Source of the DNA: Hofstenia miamia
Lineage: Eukaryota > Xenacoelomorpha > Acoela
Direction of reading: 5' to 3'
Assembly: GCA_004352715.1 (NCBI GenBank)
Contig: SCFE01000031.1
Span: 154,108 to 218,107 of the forward strand
DNA: 64,000 nt
In this document: one piece after another, positions 1 through 10,984 of the stretch
How positions within the stretch are numbered: the stretch's first letter is position 1
Layout: each line of letters starts with the position of its first letter
The notes under the pieces: generated by a model
Seen by the model: only the letters and a program-made list of their open reading frames with translations
What the model was told of the DNA's origin: nothing
Database searches by the model: none
Program-made: the position numbers and the translations under genes

Positions 1-212
1 TAATTTTTTTCGAGAGGACAAAACAAATCACCAAAAGGAACATTAAATATCCCAAAGACAAATAATTTTTTGTGAAAGGGCAAAACAAATCAACAAAAGG
101 AAAATTAAATACCCAAAGGAAATAATTTTTTTCGAAAGGATAAAACAAATCACCAAAAGTAAAATTAAATATCCCAAAGGCAAATAATTTTTTTCGAAAA
201 GACAAAACAAAT
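1..212. repeat. ~61-bp minisatellite, about 3.5 units, open at the left edge
   Basis: A unit of about 61 bp containing 'aaaacaaatcaccaaaag' and an 'aataattttttTcgaaa' block recurs at about 1, 62, 122 and 183. Units differ by substitutions and 1-bp indels. The array is cut by the window edge. No reading frame runs through it. Confidence 0.85.
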
Positions 213-215
213 TAT

Positions 216-308
216 CGACGCAAATGGAAAAACGTCAGAAAAGGAATGTAAGTCACAAAAGTGAAAAAACGTCGAAAAAATTGTAAGTCTACAAATGTGG
301 AAAAGTCG
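216..308. repeat. short tandem repeat, ~36-bp unit, ~2.5 copies
   Basis: The block 'aaatggaaaaacgtc...aatgtaagtc' recurs as 'aaaagtgaaaaaacgtcg...ttgtaagtc' and then 'aaatgtggaaaagtcg'. It directly follows the 61-bp minisatellite and is non-coding. Confidence 0.6.
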
Positions 309-315
309 TATACCG

Positions 316-410
316 GGTATTTATTTAATTCTTAATATAAAAGACACCAATAAAATTTTAAAATATAAGCAATTTCTTATAATATAAAATAAATATTTTT
401 AAATGATTGT
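316..410 (+). repeat. diverged second copy of the 3' end of the 906-1136 ORF
   Basis: From 'gggtatttatttaattctta' onward this stretch matches 1095-1190 (end of the ORF, its stop and the following AT-rich trailer) at roughly three-quarters identity by eye. It has no open frame. Two truncated copies about 780 bp apart suggest a dispersed element with a common 3' end. Confidence 0.5.
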
Positions 411-905
411 ATATATGTGTATCAATAAATGTTAACAACCAATTTACAACACTAATAACAAAACATGTTATNGTATTGATTGTTCACATGTACTCTAGGT
501 TGGCATGTAATTATTTATATGTAAGGTTATTATATGTAAGGAGTCATAACAAGCTAATGCATCCCGGTTGCGAGATTCCCTTAATAGACAACTTCGCTGA
601 TAACAAGAACAATCAATACATTAAATTAATAAGGTATCACACATTATCACTCGTTGTGCTCTGCTTCTGGTTGGGTAGCTTACCCTGTACTTTGTACCCT
701 CTGTCTCGTATCTTGTATCTAAAACGATAGTTGTTAGTTTCGTATCAATAACAGTTGATGAGATAATAGTTTAATTAACCAACAACTAAACAATAGAACT
801 GAAAGAAGAGAGATGGAGATTGGAATCTGTCACCTACCGTACTATTTAAGGAGCTGCATAATATTTTAATTTATACTAATATAGTTACTTGTCAAGATTA
901 TCAGA

Positions 906-1136
906 GTGGCAGCATCCCCATTATTTGATCAAATACCCTTATTCACAGTATATAGTGTAAATGATCAGCCATTCTTCAATTATGAAAAGACTCCTATAAT
1001 TTATAAACCAACTTCAAAGTCATTCATCAATAGAATTACAATTAGCTTGCATGCATCAAATGGTGAGTTCATTCATTTCAATGATACTAGCAGTATTTAT
1101 TTAACTCTTAATATCAAAGACACTGATGAAATTTAA
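906..1136 (+). pseudogene. partial ORF of a probable mobile element; possibly a capsid-like protein C-terminus
   Basis: A 76-codon open frame ends in TAA at 1134-1136. It has no ATG: the first possible start is GTG and an in-frame stop lies about 30 bp upstream, so this is a fragment or an exon. The translation runs 'FDQIPLFTVYSVNDQPFF', then 'YKPTSKSFINRITISL', then 'GEFIHFNDTSSIYLTLNIK'. The last block, a beta-rich G-x-x-I-x-F pattern followed by an alternating hydrophobic strand, recalls the C-termini of jelly-roll capsid-type proteins in Polinton/Maverick-like elements. That match rests on pattern memory only and is weak. A decayed copy of its end at 316-410 supports a repetitive origin. 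I would not call it a host gene. Confidence 0.3.
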
Positions 1137-1529
1137 GCTTAAACAGTTTTTTAAAATGTAAAATAAATAGGTTATTTATTATTTTTAAATGTTATGTATT
1201 AATAAAACCAATTGATGACAGTAATACAATCAATAATTCTTACAAATATTTTATTATTGAATTCAATGAGAAAAACGTATTGAAAACATATTTATTTCAT
1301 TTGTACCAGAGATGGTGATTGATAAATTGTTTTAATTTATTAACTTTTTAGTTTTGTAGCATCTTACATTTACATAATTGTATAAATTGGGAAAATCATG
1401 CTGTAATTGAGATTGTTTTTTAACTTGTGAAAAAATTCTAGTTTTATATGATTTGAAAGTGTTTTATTTAATTGTTATAATTGTAAAGGGATTTCATGTT
1501 TGGTAGATAACAATCTTTACAATTGTATA

Positions 1530-1775
1530 CATTTTTGACAATTGAACAATAGATAACAAATTATACAATGTTAACCATTGTCTGTAGAGAGATGCAACTT
1601 TGTACACACAGCAGTATAATGGAATTTTACATGGCTGTACTGTGTTTATAGTTTGTTACATTCTGACAGTTGAACAATGCATATAGATAAAACCATAATG
1701 TTGACATTACTAAAGCATGCAACTTTCAACAAATAAGAATATGCACAGCCAGCATAATGGAATTTCACATTGATG
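1530..1775. repeat. imperfect tandem duplication, ~125-bp unit, two copies
   Basis: 'gacaattgaacaatagataa' ... 'gagatgcaactttgtacaca' ... 'agtataatggaattttacat' in the first copy matches 'gacagttgaacaatgcatat' ... 'gcatgcaactttcaac' ... 'gcataatggaatttcacat' in the second. Both copies are AT-rich and non-coding. Confidence 0.55.
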
Positions 1776-3494
1776 AAAGACAACTACTCTGAAAGATTTC
1801 AAACTTTTTGGTAAGCTATTTTTATAATTAAATATCAGATAATGGTTTGATTCTTAATGCTTTTTTACAATATTATCTCTAGTTAGTTTTACAGATATTC
1901 TTTTAAAATGAAATCAATTTTATTTTAATAAATTGCTGCAAATTTGCAGTCTGATGTTAAATTTATTATAGACTTTATCATAAATAGAAACATCATTTGC
2001 TTGTTAATACACATTTTAATTGATTTTGTTTAAAATTTTATTTATCATGTGTTTTATATTGTGATCTATCACTTAATTTATTAATCAGTAATTTTAATAT
2101 GATCATGTCAAATTCATAATGTGCAAATACACATTGCGTTTGTTTTCTACAGAATTCTCTCAACAACAATGATGATAAACTAACACAATAGACAAATTCA
2201 ATAGTAAGATATATATGGTCATTATAAGCAAAGTGTAGAATAAATTACATTTTTGTTTTGTCTTAAACACGTATGTGGGTTTTACCATGCATGTTTATTA
2301 AATATTAGATATTGCGAGTTTTTGCATAAACTAGTTTTTGGTATTTTCCAAAAAATTATTTTGCATTATTACCAAAATAAGACATTATGCTTTTAATGAG
2401 TATTATTATCTCTCTGATACAAACATTTGTTATTTTACAGGTTGAAGATTGCACAAGGCTAAACTTCATCACTCAGAGCCATTGTGTAATGCATGCTTTT
2501 ACATTTAGCACAAATTATACACAATTGATGAATATATAGCTACATTCCTACCTTTGCATACTATATCTTTGATTAATATTAATGTATGTTGAAATATGCG
2601 TCTATGCAAAATATTAAATGTTATACCCAAGTGTTGGGTTTTATATCTATGAATTATTTTCCTTAATACAGAGTGTTGTATAATTAAAAACATTGTTACA
2701 ATGAACATGTCATAACTATATTAACAGAAGCAAATATGTCAGTTTGCCTAAAAAATAAAAACTTCATCAAAAATTAATTTTAATTTTGTCAAACGTTTCT
2801 TGTCATCAGTTATATCACTTTGCCCAAATTCTAGAATTCAAGAACAAAAACTTCGTCAAAAAATTTAACTATGCCAAAAATATTTTGTCCCTAGATGGCG
2901 TCCAATAGCATTACTTCATTTCCATGTGGCAAATAGTCATGATTGTCCCAATGTAACATGCTTCACTCCGTCTTAACTACTCGAATCATTAAATTATTGA
3001 AGAACATGGAACATTACGGGAAGATTTTCGTACTATTAAAAAATTTCTACTTCAGTGAACCATAATTGACCTTTTGCTATTACTTGATGCTCTTTTCTAC
3101 TTTTTTCAATAAGTTTGTGTTGTTAATTACAAATATATTATGAAATTTTTTTTTCGAAGCAATGTAGTTTTGAGTTTGTCCAGATTTGGCCTGAGCACCC
3201 GTTATTGCATAAATTGTTTACTGTGTTTATCATATTTCGTCGTTTCAATTTCATGTATTATGGGACAAGTTCCATTGATATATTTTGTTGCCATAGGTCA
3301 TATACATTAGTATGTGATAACGATCAGTAATAAAAAGTGGGGACTTCTTGGGATTTTGAATAGAGAAACATGGGGACATGGGTATTTAGTGAGAAAACCC
3401 ATTTCATGTTTAGTGGAACGGAGATTAGGAGGATAAAGTTGTCACTATGGTCACCATGGAATGTTTATCATTTTTTTATTGAAGCAGAATTTAG
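1776..3494. other. non-coding stretch upstream of the first TSP1-like exon
   Basis: I see no supported gene. A good acceptor-like 'ttattttacag' ends at 2440 and is followed by 32 codons including EDC and HC, but nothing corroborates it as an exon. The rest is AT-rich with scattered stops. It is probably intron or intergenic sequence of the exon starting at 3495. Confidence 0.4.
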
Positions 3495-3661
3495 GTGATT
3501 GCGAATGGTTAGAATGGACAGAGTGGCAGCCAAATGGTGCTGGTTGCATTTTGAGTAGAAATAGAACTTTGTTGGAGGCTATTCATGGTGGCAAATGCAA
3601 TGAAGACTTTACTGAAGAAAATGAAATCAAAGACGAATGTACTACACTAGCACCAAGTTAG
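3495..3661 (+). CDS. terminal exon of a TSP1-like (thrombospondin type-1 repeat) protein
   Basis: An acceptor 'gaatttag' ends at 3494. The exon then reads GT GAT TGC: phase 1, giving (G)DCEWLEWTEW. Then come a Cys in 'GAGCILSRNRT', 'GGKCNED' and a last Cys in 'KDECTTLAPS', followed by TAG at 3659-3661. W-x-x-W-x-x-W with Cys after an R-x-R segment and 'GGKC' is the TSP1 layout (WSxWS...R.R...GG..C). TSP1 modules are usually bounded by phase-1 introns, as here. The product would be extracellular or secreted, but no upstream exon was found, so signal peptide and domain count are unknown. Unlike its paralogues at 10985 and 16589 it ends soon after the last Cys, with no Ser/Lys tail. No AATAAA lies close downstream. 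Confidence 0.6.
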
Positions 3662-4289
3662 CTTAAATTTATATATATATATTTATATATATATATATAT
3701 ATGAATTATTAAGAAATTTTATAAAAGATGTGTTGAAGGGTCTATCACGACGCAGTAAACAATTATGTGTGTATATATAGTGTAGGACCACAAAGGCAAT
3801 CTTGCGCAAAAGAATATCATTAAAATCTGTTAATACAGTAATTTGAAAGTTATTAATATTTTGTGTGTAACATGTACTAAAAAAAGAACAATATTGTAAA
3901 ATGTATTAATTTGTATTAGATGTAGCTGGACATTTCAATGGCTTCATTAATCAATTAGTGTAAATTCATAATGCTTATCATTATTGTTGTGAAAAGCCTT
4001 CAAATATCATAAAAAATAACAAAAATGATTTTTCAGGAATTTCGTTTGAGTAAATGTCAGTTATGCTTACGCTTTTCTAGTAGAATTTCATAGAGTGACG
4101 ATATGTATCCTCAACCAATATCCATTGGATTGGAAGGAGCCAAATCTTAATGCCCATGAATATTTCAGGATAAAATGTATTATTGACTTAGAAGAAGCAA
4201 ATACTACTAACAAACAGCAAAGTTCATAAAGTATGTATGTTATGTGCACAACTTGTGTATCTTCATTTTGGATTTTATTGGAACCTAAT

Positions 4290-4445
4290 TTGAGAGACTG
4301 TGAATTGCTAGACTGGTCAGAATGGAGACAATTGGTGCTGGATATGTTTTGAATAGAAAGAGAAAATGATTAGAGGCTGTCAATGGCAGTGATTATGATG
4401 AAAGCGATCTTGAACAAACGGAAGCCAACGATAAAGTACTACACA
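4290..4445 (+). pseudogene. decayed duplicate of the 3495-3661 TSP1-like exon
   Basis: 'gagactgtgaattgctagac' then 'tggtcagaatggagacaatt' aligns base for base with the start of the exon at 3495, and 'aatagaaagagaaaatgatt' and 'gaggctgtcaatggcagtga' match its middle. One frame gives RDCELLDWSEWRQ but is then broken by indels and stops (a TGA after 'gatatgttt'), the second Trp is changed to Leu, and the GGKC Cys is lost. It is a tandem exon duplicate about 800 bp from its source that no longer codes. Confidence 0.7.
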
Positions 4446-4734
4446 GATTTACATTTTAAAAATGCTATGAATGTATATATATATATATGCATATATGGGC
4501 TTGGATACAGTTTTAGAATATCTAGAAGGCGCTGGATACAAAAAAATTACACGGATGCAAGATATTTTGGCGGAGGGCACTGGATACGGGTTCAAAAAAT
4601 TTTTTTTTTGAAAAAACCTGAAACTCATAGATAAGAAATTAGAACCCTATTCCAGAGGTGCTATGTAAAAATTTTTTGGATAAAAAGAATTATTCTGGTT
4701 TTCCATCAAAAAAGGCGCAGGATTCCATATTTAT

Positions 4735-4800
4735 ATACATTTGAAGACACGAATTCTAGAGCATCTCTATAGACACTTATTAAGAAATCTATATGTATAA
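4735..4800 (+). repeat. small relic copy of the neighbouring Penelope GIY-YIG segment
   Basis: 'tttgaagacacgaattctag' and 'atctctatagacacttatt' repeat the segment at 4971-5016 inside the GIY-YIG domain. Only about 55 bp survive. Confidence 0.6.
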
Positions 4801-4841
4801 TTTAAACAGAAAACTAAGGAAATCAAGAATTATGCCAATTT

Positions 4842-5290
4842 TAAATAGGAAAAATCATCAAATTTAATTCGTAACAAAAATCCAATACAGAAACCTTTGG
4901 TTTCACCAATTGTTCATAAATATAATTGTCAGAAGTGTGACAGCTTCTACATTGGTGAAACCAAAAGACATTTGAAGACACGAATCCAAGAATATCTCTA
5001 TGGACACTTACAATCCGAAATTTATATGCACTCAAAAATACATAGAGCATCAACATCTGACTTTAATATTTTAATGAAACACAAATGCACCAAAATCGCA
5101 GAATCAATGTATATTAAGGAAGAGGAAACTAATTTAAATACTAAATGTCATCAAACTCTTAACTTGTTTTAGTTTAATTAATTAATGATTTGTAAATTTA
5201 TATTTTACAACCAAATAATTTTTGTTTTTGACTGACGATGGTACAGTAAGTACCGAAAGCACTCTCAATTAAAATTTTCATTGTTTTTTC
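4842..5290 (+). mobile_element. 3' end of a Penelope-like retroelement: GIY-YIG endonuclease domain
   Basis: An open frame without its own ATG runs to TAG at 5170-5172. It reads 'VHKYNCQKCDSFYIGETKRH' followed by 'LKTRIQEYL'. The spaced C-x-x-C, the Y-I-G core and the downstream R-H-L-K-T-R-I-x-E are the GIY-YIG nuclease signature of Penelope-like elements, where the domain sits C-terminal to the reverse transcriptase and nicks target DNA. The trailer 'gactgacgatggtacagtaa' with 'taccgaaagc' (about 5230-5258) resembles common 3' ends of this class. The RT that should precede it is absent, so this is a 5'-truncated dead copy. The expected first GIY tyrosine region is partly degenerate. Confidence 0.75.
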
Positions 5291-5326
5291 ATAAAATGAT
5301 AAAGAAGCTTAGTATTCAAGCAACAA

Positions 5327-5334
<8 letters not shown>

Positions 5335-5369
<35 letters not shown>
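5335..5369. repeat. (TA)n microsatellite
   Basis: An uninterrupted TA run just after the Penelope-like 3' trailer. Confidence 0.9.
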
Positions 5370-5373
<4 letters not shown>

Positions 5374-5712
5374 TTCAAATAAAACAAGATTTATTTTTAT
5401 GTAGGTATGTTCCGAATGTCTCCACTTCTCATCAATACAAATAATAAACAATAATATCTGCAAATTTAACCTATACGATTACTATATTTTGCCATTTTTA
5501 GATGTTATTCGAAGCTTAGCTTCTGGCTTATGATTTGTTTATTTAAAAAATTCTCTTTTGTTTCTTTAATGCCTATGGCTTGTGCAATATATTTATTCTT
5601 TGTGATCGATCATTACAAAACCAAATGGTTCCTCTATGGTGCATGTATGTAGATCATTATACATTTCAGACTGAAGCTATCACCGTATGTGCTCTGAATC
5701 TTAGTATTCCAA

Positions 5713-5963
5713 TTGCATTTTTGTTTCCCTAATGTACGAACTTTCGCATTCGTCGAATTTATTTTTCAAAAATTTTCTCAATCACAATTTCGAAGAATTT
5801 TTTATATGATAAAGAGTAAAACTTCTAATTTTACATGTTATCGTGGAAAATTATTTAAAATCTTTGCTTATTATCTCAGGCACAACCAAATTTTAAGGGT
5901 AATTAAAAAATTGATAAGTTATAACCAACATAAAAAGAGTCCATTGTTAGTGTTGATGTAGAT
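5713..5963 (+). pseudogene. Penelope-like RT fragment up to the transposon insertion point
   Basis: Just before the hAT-type insertion, one frame reads K-E-S-I-V-S-V-D-V-D. It joins in sense to S-L-L-T-N-I-P at 8186 onward once the insertion is ignored, matching the conserved D-V-x-S-L-x-T-N-I-P block of Penelope-like RTs. Further upstream to 5713 the frames are degenerate and I recognise no more of the RT. This piece and 8178-8997 are two halves of one element split by the nested transposons. Confidence 0.5.
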
Positions 5964-8177
5964 CAGTGGCTCCAAACCAGGGGTGTAGTCCAAAAATTTG
6001 ATGTGGGTATACGTAAATTGCCAATTTAAAAGCAGCGTATACGAAATATGTATATTTTGCCAAAGACCCAAAAGGAAAATCATACAATTTGGCTTACTTG
6101 ACGACTGATAATCATAAATTGTACTCCAACCTTAACTATGGCGCAGAATTCTTTAGGAAATTCCATGGAGCCCATAGATCTCCAGAGCACAAATAATATT
6201 TTTGTATCTCTAACTAACTCAGAGATAAAAATGGGCAGAAAGCCTTGACTCAAGCCATTTTATGATGCTTCCCAAAAATATTTCTTTAATATTTCAGTTT
6301 TTTAGACCAAATTTGAGTATCTTAAAAACTTACAATAAGATTTACACACTGAAATTAGAAACCTAAACGGACTTTTAGAAGAGTATATGATACTAATGTA
6401 AATATTATTTTTCACCACATTATTTATAAATTATATGTCTATTATTGCATTTCGGTTAAGCCTAGTGCAAAATTGAGCAATTGTAAGTTATTTTTGAAAT
6501 ATATGCACATTTGTTTTACTTTCTTATCAACTTAATGCAGTGTTATGAAAATATACCTTAAAAAGGTATTCTTCTTTTGAATAACCTTTTTGTGAATTAC
6601 GATAAGAAAACATCACTATATAATCGAGGAAACAACGAAAAAGTTGCTAAAATCCCGTAAACGATGTGGTAATCATGCAGAAATAATAAAAGCTGCAATG
6701 GCGACTTATAAAATGGAAGCGCATCCCTAGTTTGGAAACTTGGAAATTCTTGCAAAGCTCATGAATAAGGCATATTTTTTTGATTTTTTTGAAGATTTTG
6801 GAAGTTTAATAAAAGAAATTTTCTAGAATTTCTTCGTGGGTTTTTGAACATTTCTTGAAAATTTCGTAAAAAATCATATTCGTGGTTCTCTTGCAAAGAT
6901 TTTTGGAGTAAATTATTACGGTAATACATAAATTTGTTTGCAATGTTAAATTTTTAATAATTTGTTGTAAAATCCAAAATAGTAGTAACACTAATCAGCT
7001 GATAGTAGTTGTAGTAATATTATGTTTATATTTAAATTTTATCATTATTGTGTTTCTAGAGTTTCTTCGCTTTTAAACAAATCATTGTGAAAAGCTTTTT
7101 TTCGAATTTTTCTCAAATTTAATATAAAAATACAATGAAATCTCAAAATAATTTTTCATGAAAGTTCTACTAATAATAAATACATCAACTAATAATTTTT
7201 ACTCTTAAATCATTCAAAAATTTTGTCAATTAAAAAAAGCGTTTCAAATTATGGGTACTCTCTCAATGATAAAATAACTCTTATTAGTCTTGATTTGTAT
7301 GCTTTGTCATAATTCGCCTCCAGTGTCAGTCAACTGATTATGCTAGTTATAATTTGCAAACTATTTGTTAATGCTATTAATGTTCAAAATTTCATGAATA
7401 TGCAATATTGATTTTTAATTGATCTCGAAATTTCGTCTGAATTTTAATTAATATTCTTAGCATTTCTAGGAAATTTCTTGCCACGTGTTTGCAAGTTTTT
7501 TCAAGAAAATTGTAAGAAACTTCCAAGAACTTTTAAAGATTTTTTTCGTTTTCTTCCATTTGTTTTCGTTTACATCTGCAATGCAATGAATGTGTGTTCA
7601 CATTGCATCTCATTCAGCGAGACGCAATTAAAGTTATACATGAAACATTTTTAAATTTTATACAGTTGAAAATTAATACTGCATAAATCCTTTTGCCACA
7701 ACATTCTTTACGCAGTACTGGTGCCAGCATTTAAAATGAGAAATACATTTATTTGTAAATTTCTTATAATACCGAATTAAAACTATTTCAACCAATAATT
7801 GAATGATAGACTTAATTTTCAGAGTCAAATCTACTCAATATCAATTACGGTAGAGTATAATGCGTATATTCCTATAAAACTAATACTTTTCTGCGGATAT
7901 ACGCTAGTAGATCATTTTAAGTGGAAGGTATACGTATACGGCGTATATCTGCGTATACCCTCGACTACAGCCCTGTTCCAAACCATTTTTCCAATGGACT
8001 AATATAATAGTAGAGGAATTGCTTTTACTTTTAGTATTTTAAAATATTGAGCAATGAAAACCATTCTGAATTAGAATTGCCCTATCGACCTCCAAAATGT
8101 CACTGTGGATCTCCAATTCGAAAATTTTCTAGTGTGGACCCCTGTAAAGTTACATGGAGACTGGTTGAGTACCACTG
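5964..8177. mobile_element. hAT-like MITE inserted in the Penelope RT, itself interrupted
   Basis: The left end is CAGTGGCTCCAAACC and the right end is GGTTGAGTACCACTG, an imperfect terminal inverted repeat of the CAGTGGTTCTCAACC hAT type. The flanking 8-bp direct repeats are ATGTAGAT (5956-5963) and ATGCAGAT (8178-8185), 7 of 8 matching. The second copy at 9511-9518 still has ATGTAGAT exactly. Without the 2-kb insertion inside it the MITE is about 208 bp and non-coding. Terminal repeat type and 8-bp duplication together fit the hAT superfamily. Confidence 0.75.
5978..7975. mobile_element. 2.0-kb non-autonomous hAT-like element nested in the MITE
   Basis: It starts CAGGGGTGTAGTC and ends GACTACAGCCCTG (inverted match of 11 of 13). 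The flanking 8-bp repeats are CTCCAAAC (5970-5977) and TTCCAAAC (7976-7983), 7 of 8. Subterminal regions at both ends carry clustered GTATAC/CGTATAC palindromes ('gggtatacgta' on the left, 'ggtatacgtatacggcg' on the right), as expected for transposase-binding repeats. No transposase frame is visible in its 1998 bp, so it would need a partner in trans. Confidence 0.75.
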
Positions 8178-8997
8178 ATGCAGATTCTTTATTGACAAAT
8201 ATTCCGCTGGAAGAAATAATTCATCGCATGACGAAATTAGTGGATCCTGAAAAAAATTGCAATTTCAATCGATAATTTGTTAACATTGTTAAGATTAACT
8301 TGCTTTGTTTATGTTTAGTGAAAATGGTATCAATACTAAGCCCAGCAACAACAATTGCATTCTTGCAATAGATATGATTTTAACCATACTAAAAGTATTA
8401 TCATATCATAAGAAAGATCTGTTATTTATGTACATTCACTATGTTGATGATATATTTTGTAAGTATGAGAAGATTGTCAATAATTTGTTGAATTACCTAA
8501 TTGCTATCAATCCATTTAAAAAGAACAAAAAATATTTCTGTTAAAAATTGGGGAGAAAAATTGAAAATAAAGGAATTTATATTCTATTTGTATCACATTC
8601 TGAAATAATGCATAAGGGAATACAATAAAAACGCTCATAAATCGAGCATTTCTTTCAGCCTGAATACGTTATAAGTATTTGAAAAGATATCTAACATCCT
8701 ATTGGAAAATGCATATCCGCATAAAAAGATTAAGTCAGAAATATACAACAAACAAGAAAAAATCAATTACCAGGTAAAATAGCTTGGAAGCTATGGTACA
8801 TTATATCAAATTCAGTAATCAAAACAAGGCTACGGTTTCAACTCTTTTAGGTTCTCATTGCGTAAAAATATGTAAATGTAAGATTTCGCCCATTGGAGAA
8901 GCAAAATGATAATGACAATAAAGAATTTCAGAGTGCAAGCGCGGACATATTCAGTCTGAAATATACTGTCATCGACATGAACCAAAGAGAGATAAGT
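8178..8997 (+). pseudogene. Penelope-like reverse transcriptase, copy A (palm motifs and downstream region)
   Basis: After the MITE the frame resumes as D-S-L-L-T-N-I-P-L-E-E, is broken by a stop near 8272, and shifts. The open piece 8305-8544 carries 'YIHYVDDIFCKYEKIV' and 'LLNYLIAINPFKKNKKYF'. YVDD is the catalytic metal-binding box of reverse transcriptases (motif C), and the I-N-P-F-K-K that follows is typical of the Penelope palm/thumb junction. From 8545 to 8997 only short in-frame relics remain. Reverse transcription primed at a nicked target is the known role of the family; this copy is dead because of multiple stops. The stretch ends at the single N at 8998, where it ceases to match copy B. 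Confidence 0.7.
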
Positions 8998-9072
8998 NAA
9001 ATGCAAATTAACTTAAAAAATATCAGTAGATGTATAAATAAGATGCAAATGATACATAAGCAGTAATTTTGA

Positions 9073-9180
9073 ATGCCAAATATTGGTAATTACTAATGGT
9101 CCAGTATTGGCCCAATGGCCAAATGCCAATATTGGCCAATATTGCGCCAAGAATGGACCAATGATGGCCCAACAATTGAT
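9073..9180. repeat. cluster of CCAATATTGG-type palindromes
   Basis: 'tgccaaatattggtaatta' is followed by several overlapping forms of (G)CCAATATTGG(CC) within about 100 bp, lying exactly between the two duplicated copies. It may be a fragment of another foldback element; no ends are visible. Confidence 0.55.
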
Positions 9181-9190
9181 GCTACTTGGG

Positions 9191-10331
9191 TAATATAATA
9201 GTAGAGGAATTGTTAATATTAAGGATATACTAAATGATTATAATTTATTTTAAAGAAATACTAAACTAATACAATTAAATTTTCTTAACAATTAAATTTT
9301 TATTAACAAATAGAACAGCTGCGTGATGCTTTTACTTTTAGTATTTTAAAATATTAAAACTTCCTGTACAAATTACATTCTGAGCAATGAAAACCATTCT
9401 GAATTAGAATTGCCCTATCGACCACCAAAATATCACTGTGGATCTCCAATTCGAAAATTTTCTTGTGTAGACCCCTGTAAAGTTCCATGGAAACTTGTTG
9501 AGTACCACTGATGTAGATTCGTTATTGACAAATATTCCGTTGGTAGAAACAATTCATCGCATTGCGAATTTAGTGGATACTGAAAAAAAATTGCCATTTC
9601 AATCGATACTTTGTGAACATTGTTAAGATTACCTTGCTTTGTTTATGTTTATTGAAAATGGTATCAATACTAAGCCCAGCAACAACAATTGCATTCTTGC
9701 AATAGATATGATTGTAACCATACTAAGGTATTATCATATCATAAGAAAAATCTGTTATTTATGTACATTCACTATGTTGATTATGTATTTTAAGTTGTAA
9801 GTATGAGATTGTCAATACTTTGTTGAATTACCTAATTGCTATCAATCCATTTAAAAAGAATAAAAAATATTTCTGTTAAAAATTGGGGAGAAAAATTAAA
9901 AATAAAGGAATTTATATTCTATTTGTATCACATTCTGAAATAATGCATAAGGGAATACAATAAAAACGCTCATAAATCGAGCATTTCTTTCAGCCTGAAT
10001 ACGTTATAAGTATTTGAAAAGATATCTAACATCCTATTGGAAAATGCATATCCGCATAAAAAGATTAAGTCAGAAATATACAACAAACAAGAAAAAATCA
10101 ATTACCAGGTAAAATAGCTTGGAAGCTATGGTACATTATATCAAATTCAGTAATCAAAACAAGGCTACGGTTTCAACTCTTTTAGGTTCTCATTGCGTAA
10201 AAATATGTAAATGTAAGATTTCGCCCATTGGAGAACCAAAATGATAATGACAATAAAGAATTTCAGAGTGCAAGCGCGGATATATTCGTCTGAAATATAC
10301 TGTCATCGACATGAACCAAAGAGAGATAAGT
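9191..10331 (+). repeat. copy B: partial tandem duplicate of 8000-8997 (MITE right half plus Penelope RT)
   Basis: From 'taatataatagtagaggaat' to 'gagagataagt' this block matches 8000-8997 almost base for base. It has two extra segments in the MITE part (9213-9328, and 26 bp near 9356-9381), which account for nearly all of the length difference (1141 versus 998 bp). It retains the same MITE right end (CACTG at 9510) and target repeat. In the RT the YVDD box of copy A is altered to Y-V-D-Y and frames are further broken. The MITE insertion therefore predates the duplication, and the 2-kb hAT is present only in copy A. Confidence 0.85.
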
Positions 10332-10984
10332 CTAATATTCTAATGGTAACTAAGTATACAAAAGTTGCAAACGCTGTAATCATTAAAGACACTAAGGAGA
10401 ATTTATTACCCAAATAAATCATACATCAAAATCTAATCATCGTATGGCATCTGCGAATGCAATGCAATGTACAGTAAAGATCATAAACTGTTTATGTGGC
10501 ATCATCATTGTTTTGTATTAACGATGTGTGGAGACACTCAAAACATGTCTACATTAAAAATATTTCTTATTTTGTATAATAATGCATAGCAAATCTACGA
10601 TATATATATATATATATATATGTAAGTATCCTGAGCTTTGCAAATATTTGAAACCTTTAACGCAGTAAAGAATTTAGACCTGTACATATATGTATATACA
10701 TAATAATATATTCACAGTTTTGTGCAACTGCTTGCATTAGCTTTCAGTGCAATTTGTCAATGTAATCACTACCCTCTCGCCTCCCTACAATCTATTCACT
10801 TTTTAACATAGCAATTGGGTTTCATTCAAAAATAGTACTTTCGTTTTAGTAGTGCCTTATGTTACAAAATTTGAGCTCTCTTTTTATTTTAATCACTTTT
10901 TTAAATATCAGAATATTTATGTTCGGATTTGAAATTCATTGGATGGTATAATGTTTAATTGAAATACTATTCATTATTGTTTAG

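Noticed and set aside
2441-2538. 32 codons after a good acceptor 'ttattttacag' (VEDCTRLN..., TAG)
   Set aside because: Only an EDC tripeptide resembles the TSP1 exons; no W-x-x-W, so not supported.
4383-4634. 83-codon + frame starting in the dead TSP1 copy
   Set aside because: Wrong frame of a decayed duplicate running into AT-rich DNA.
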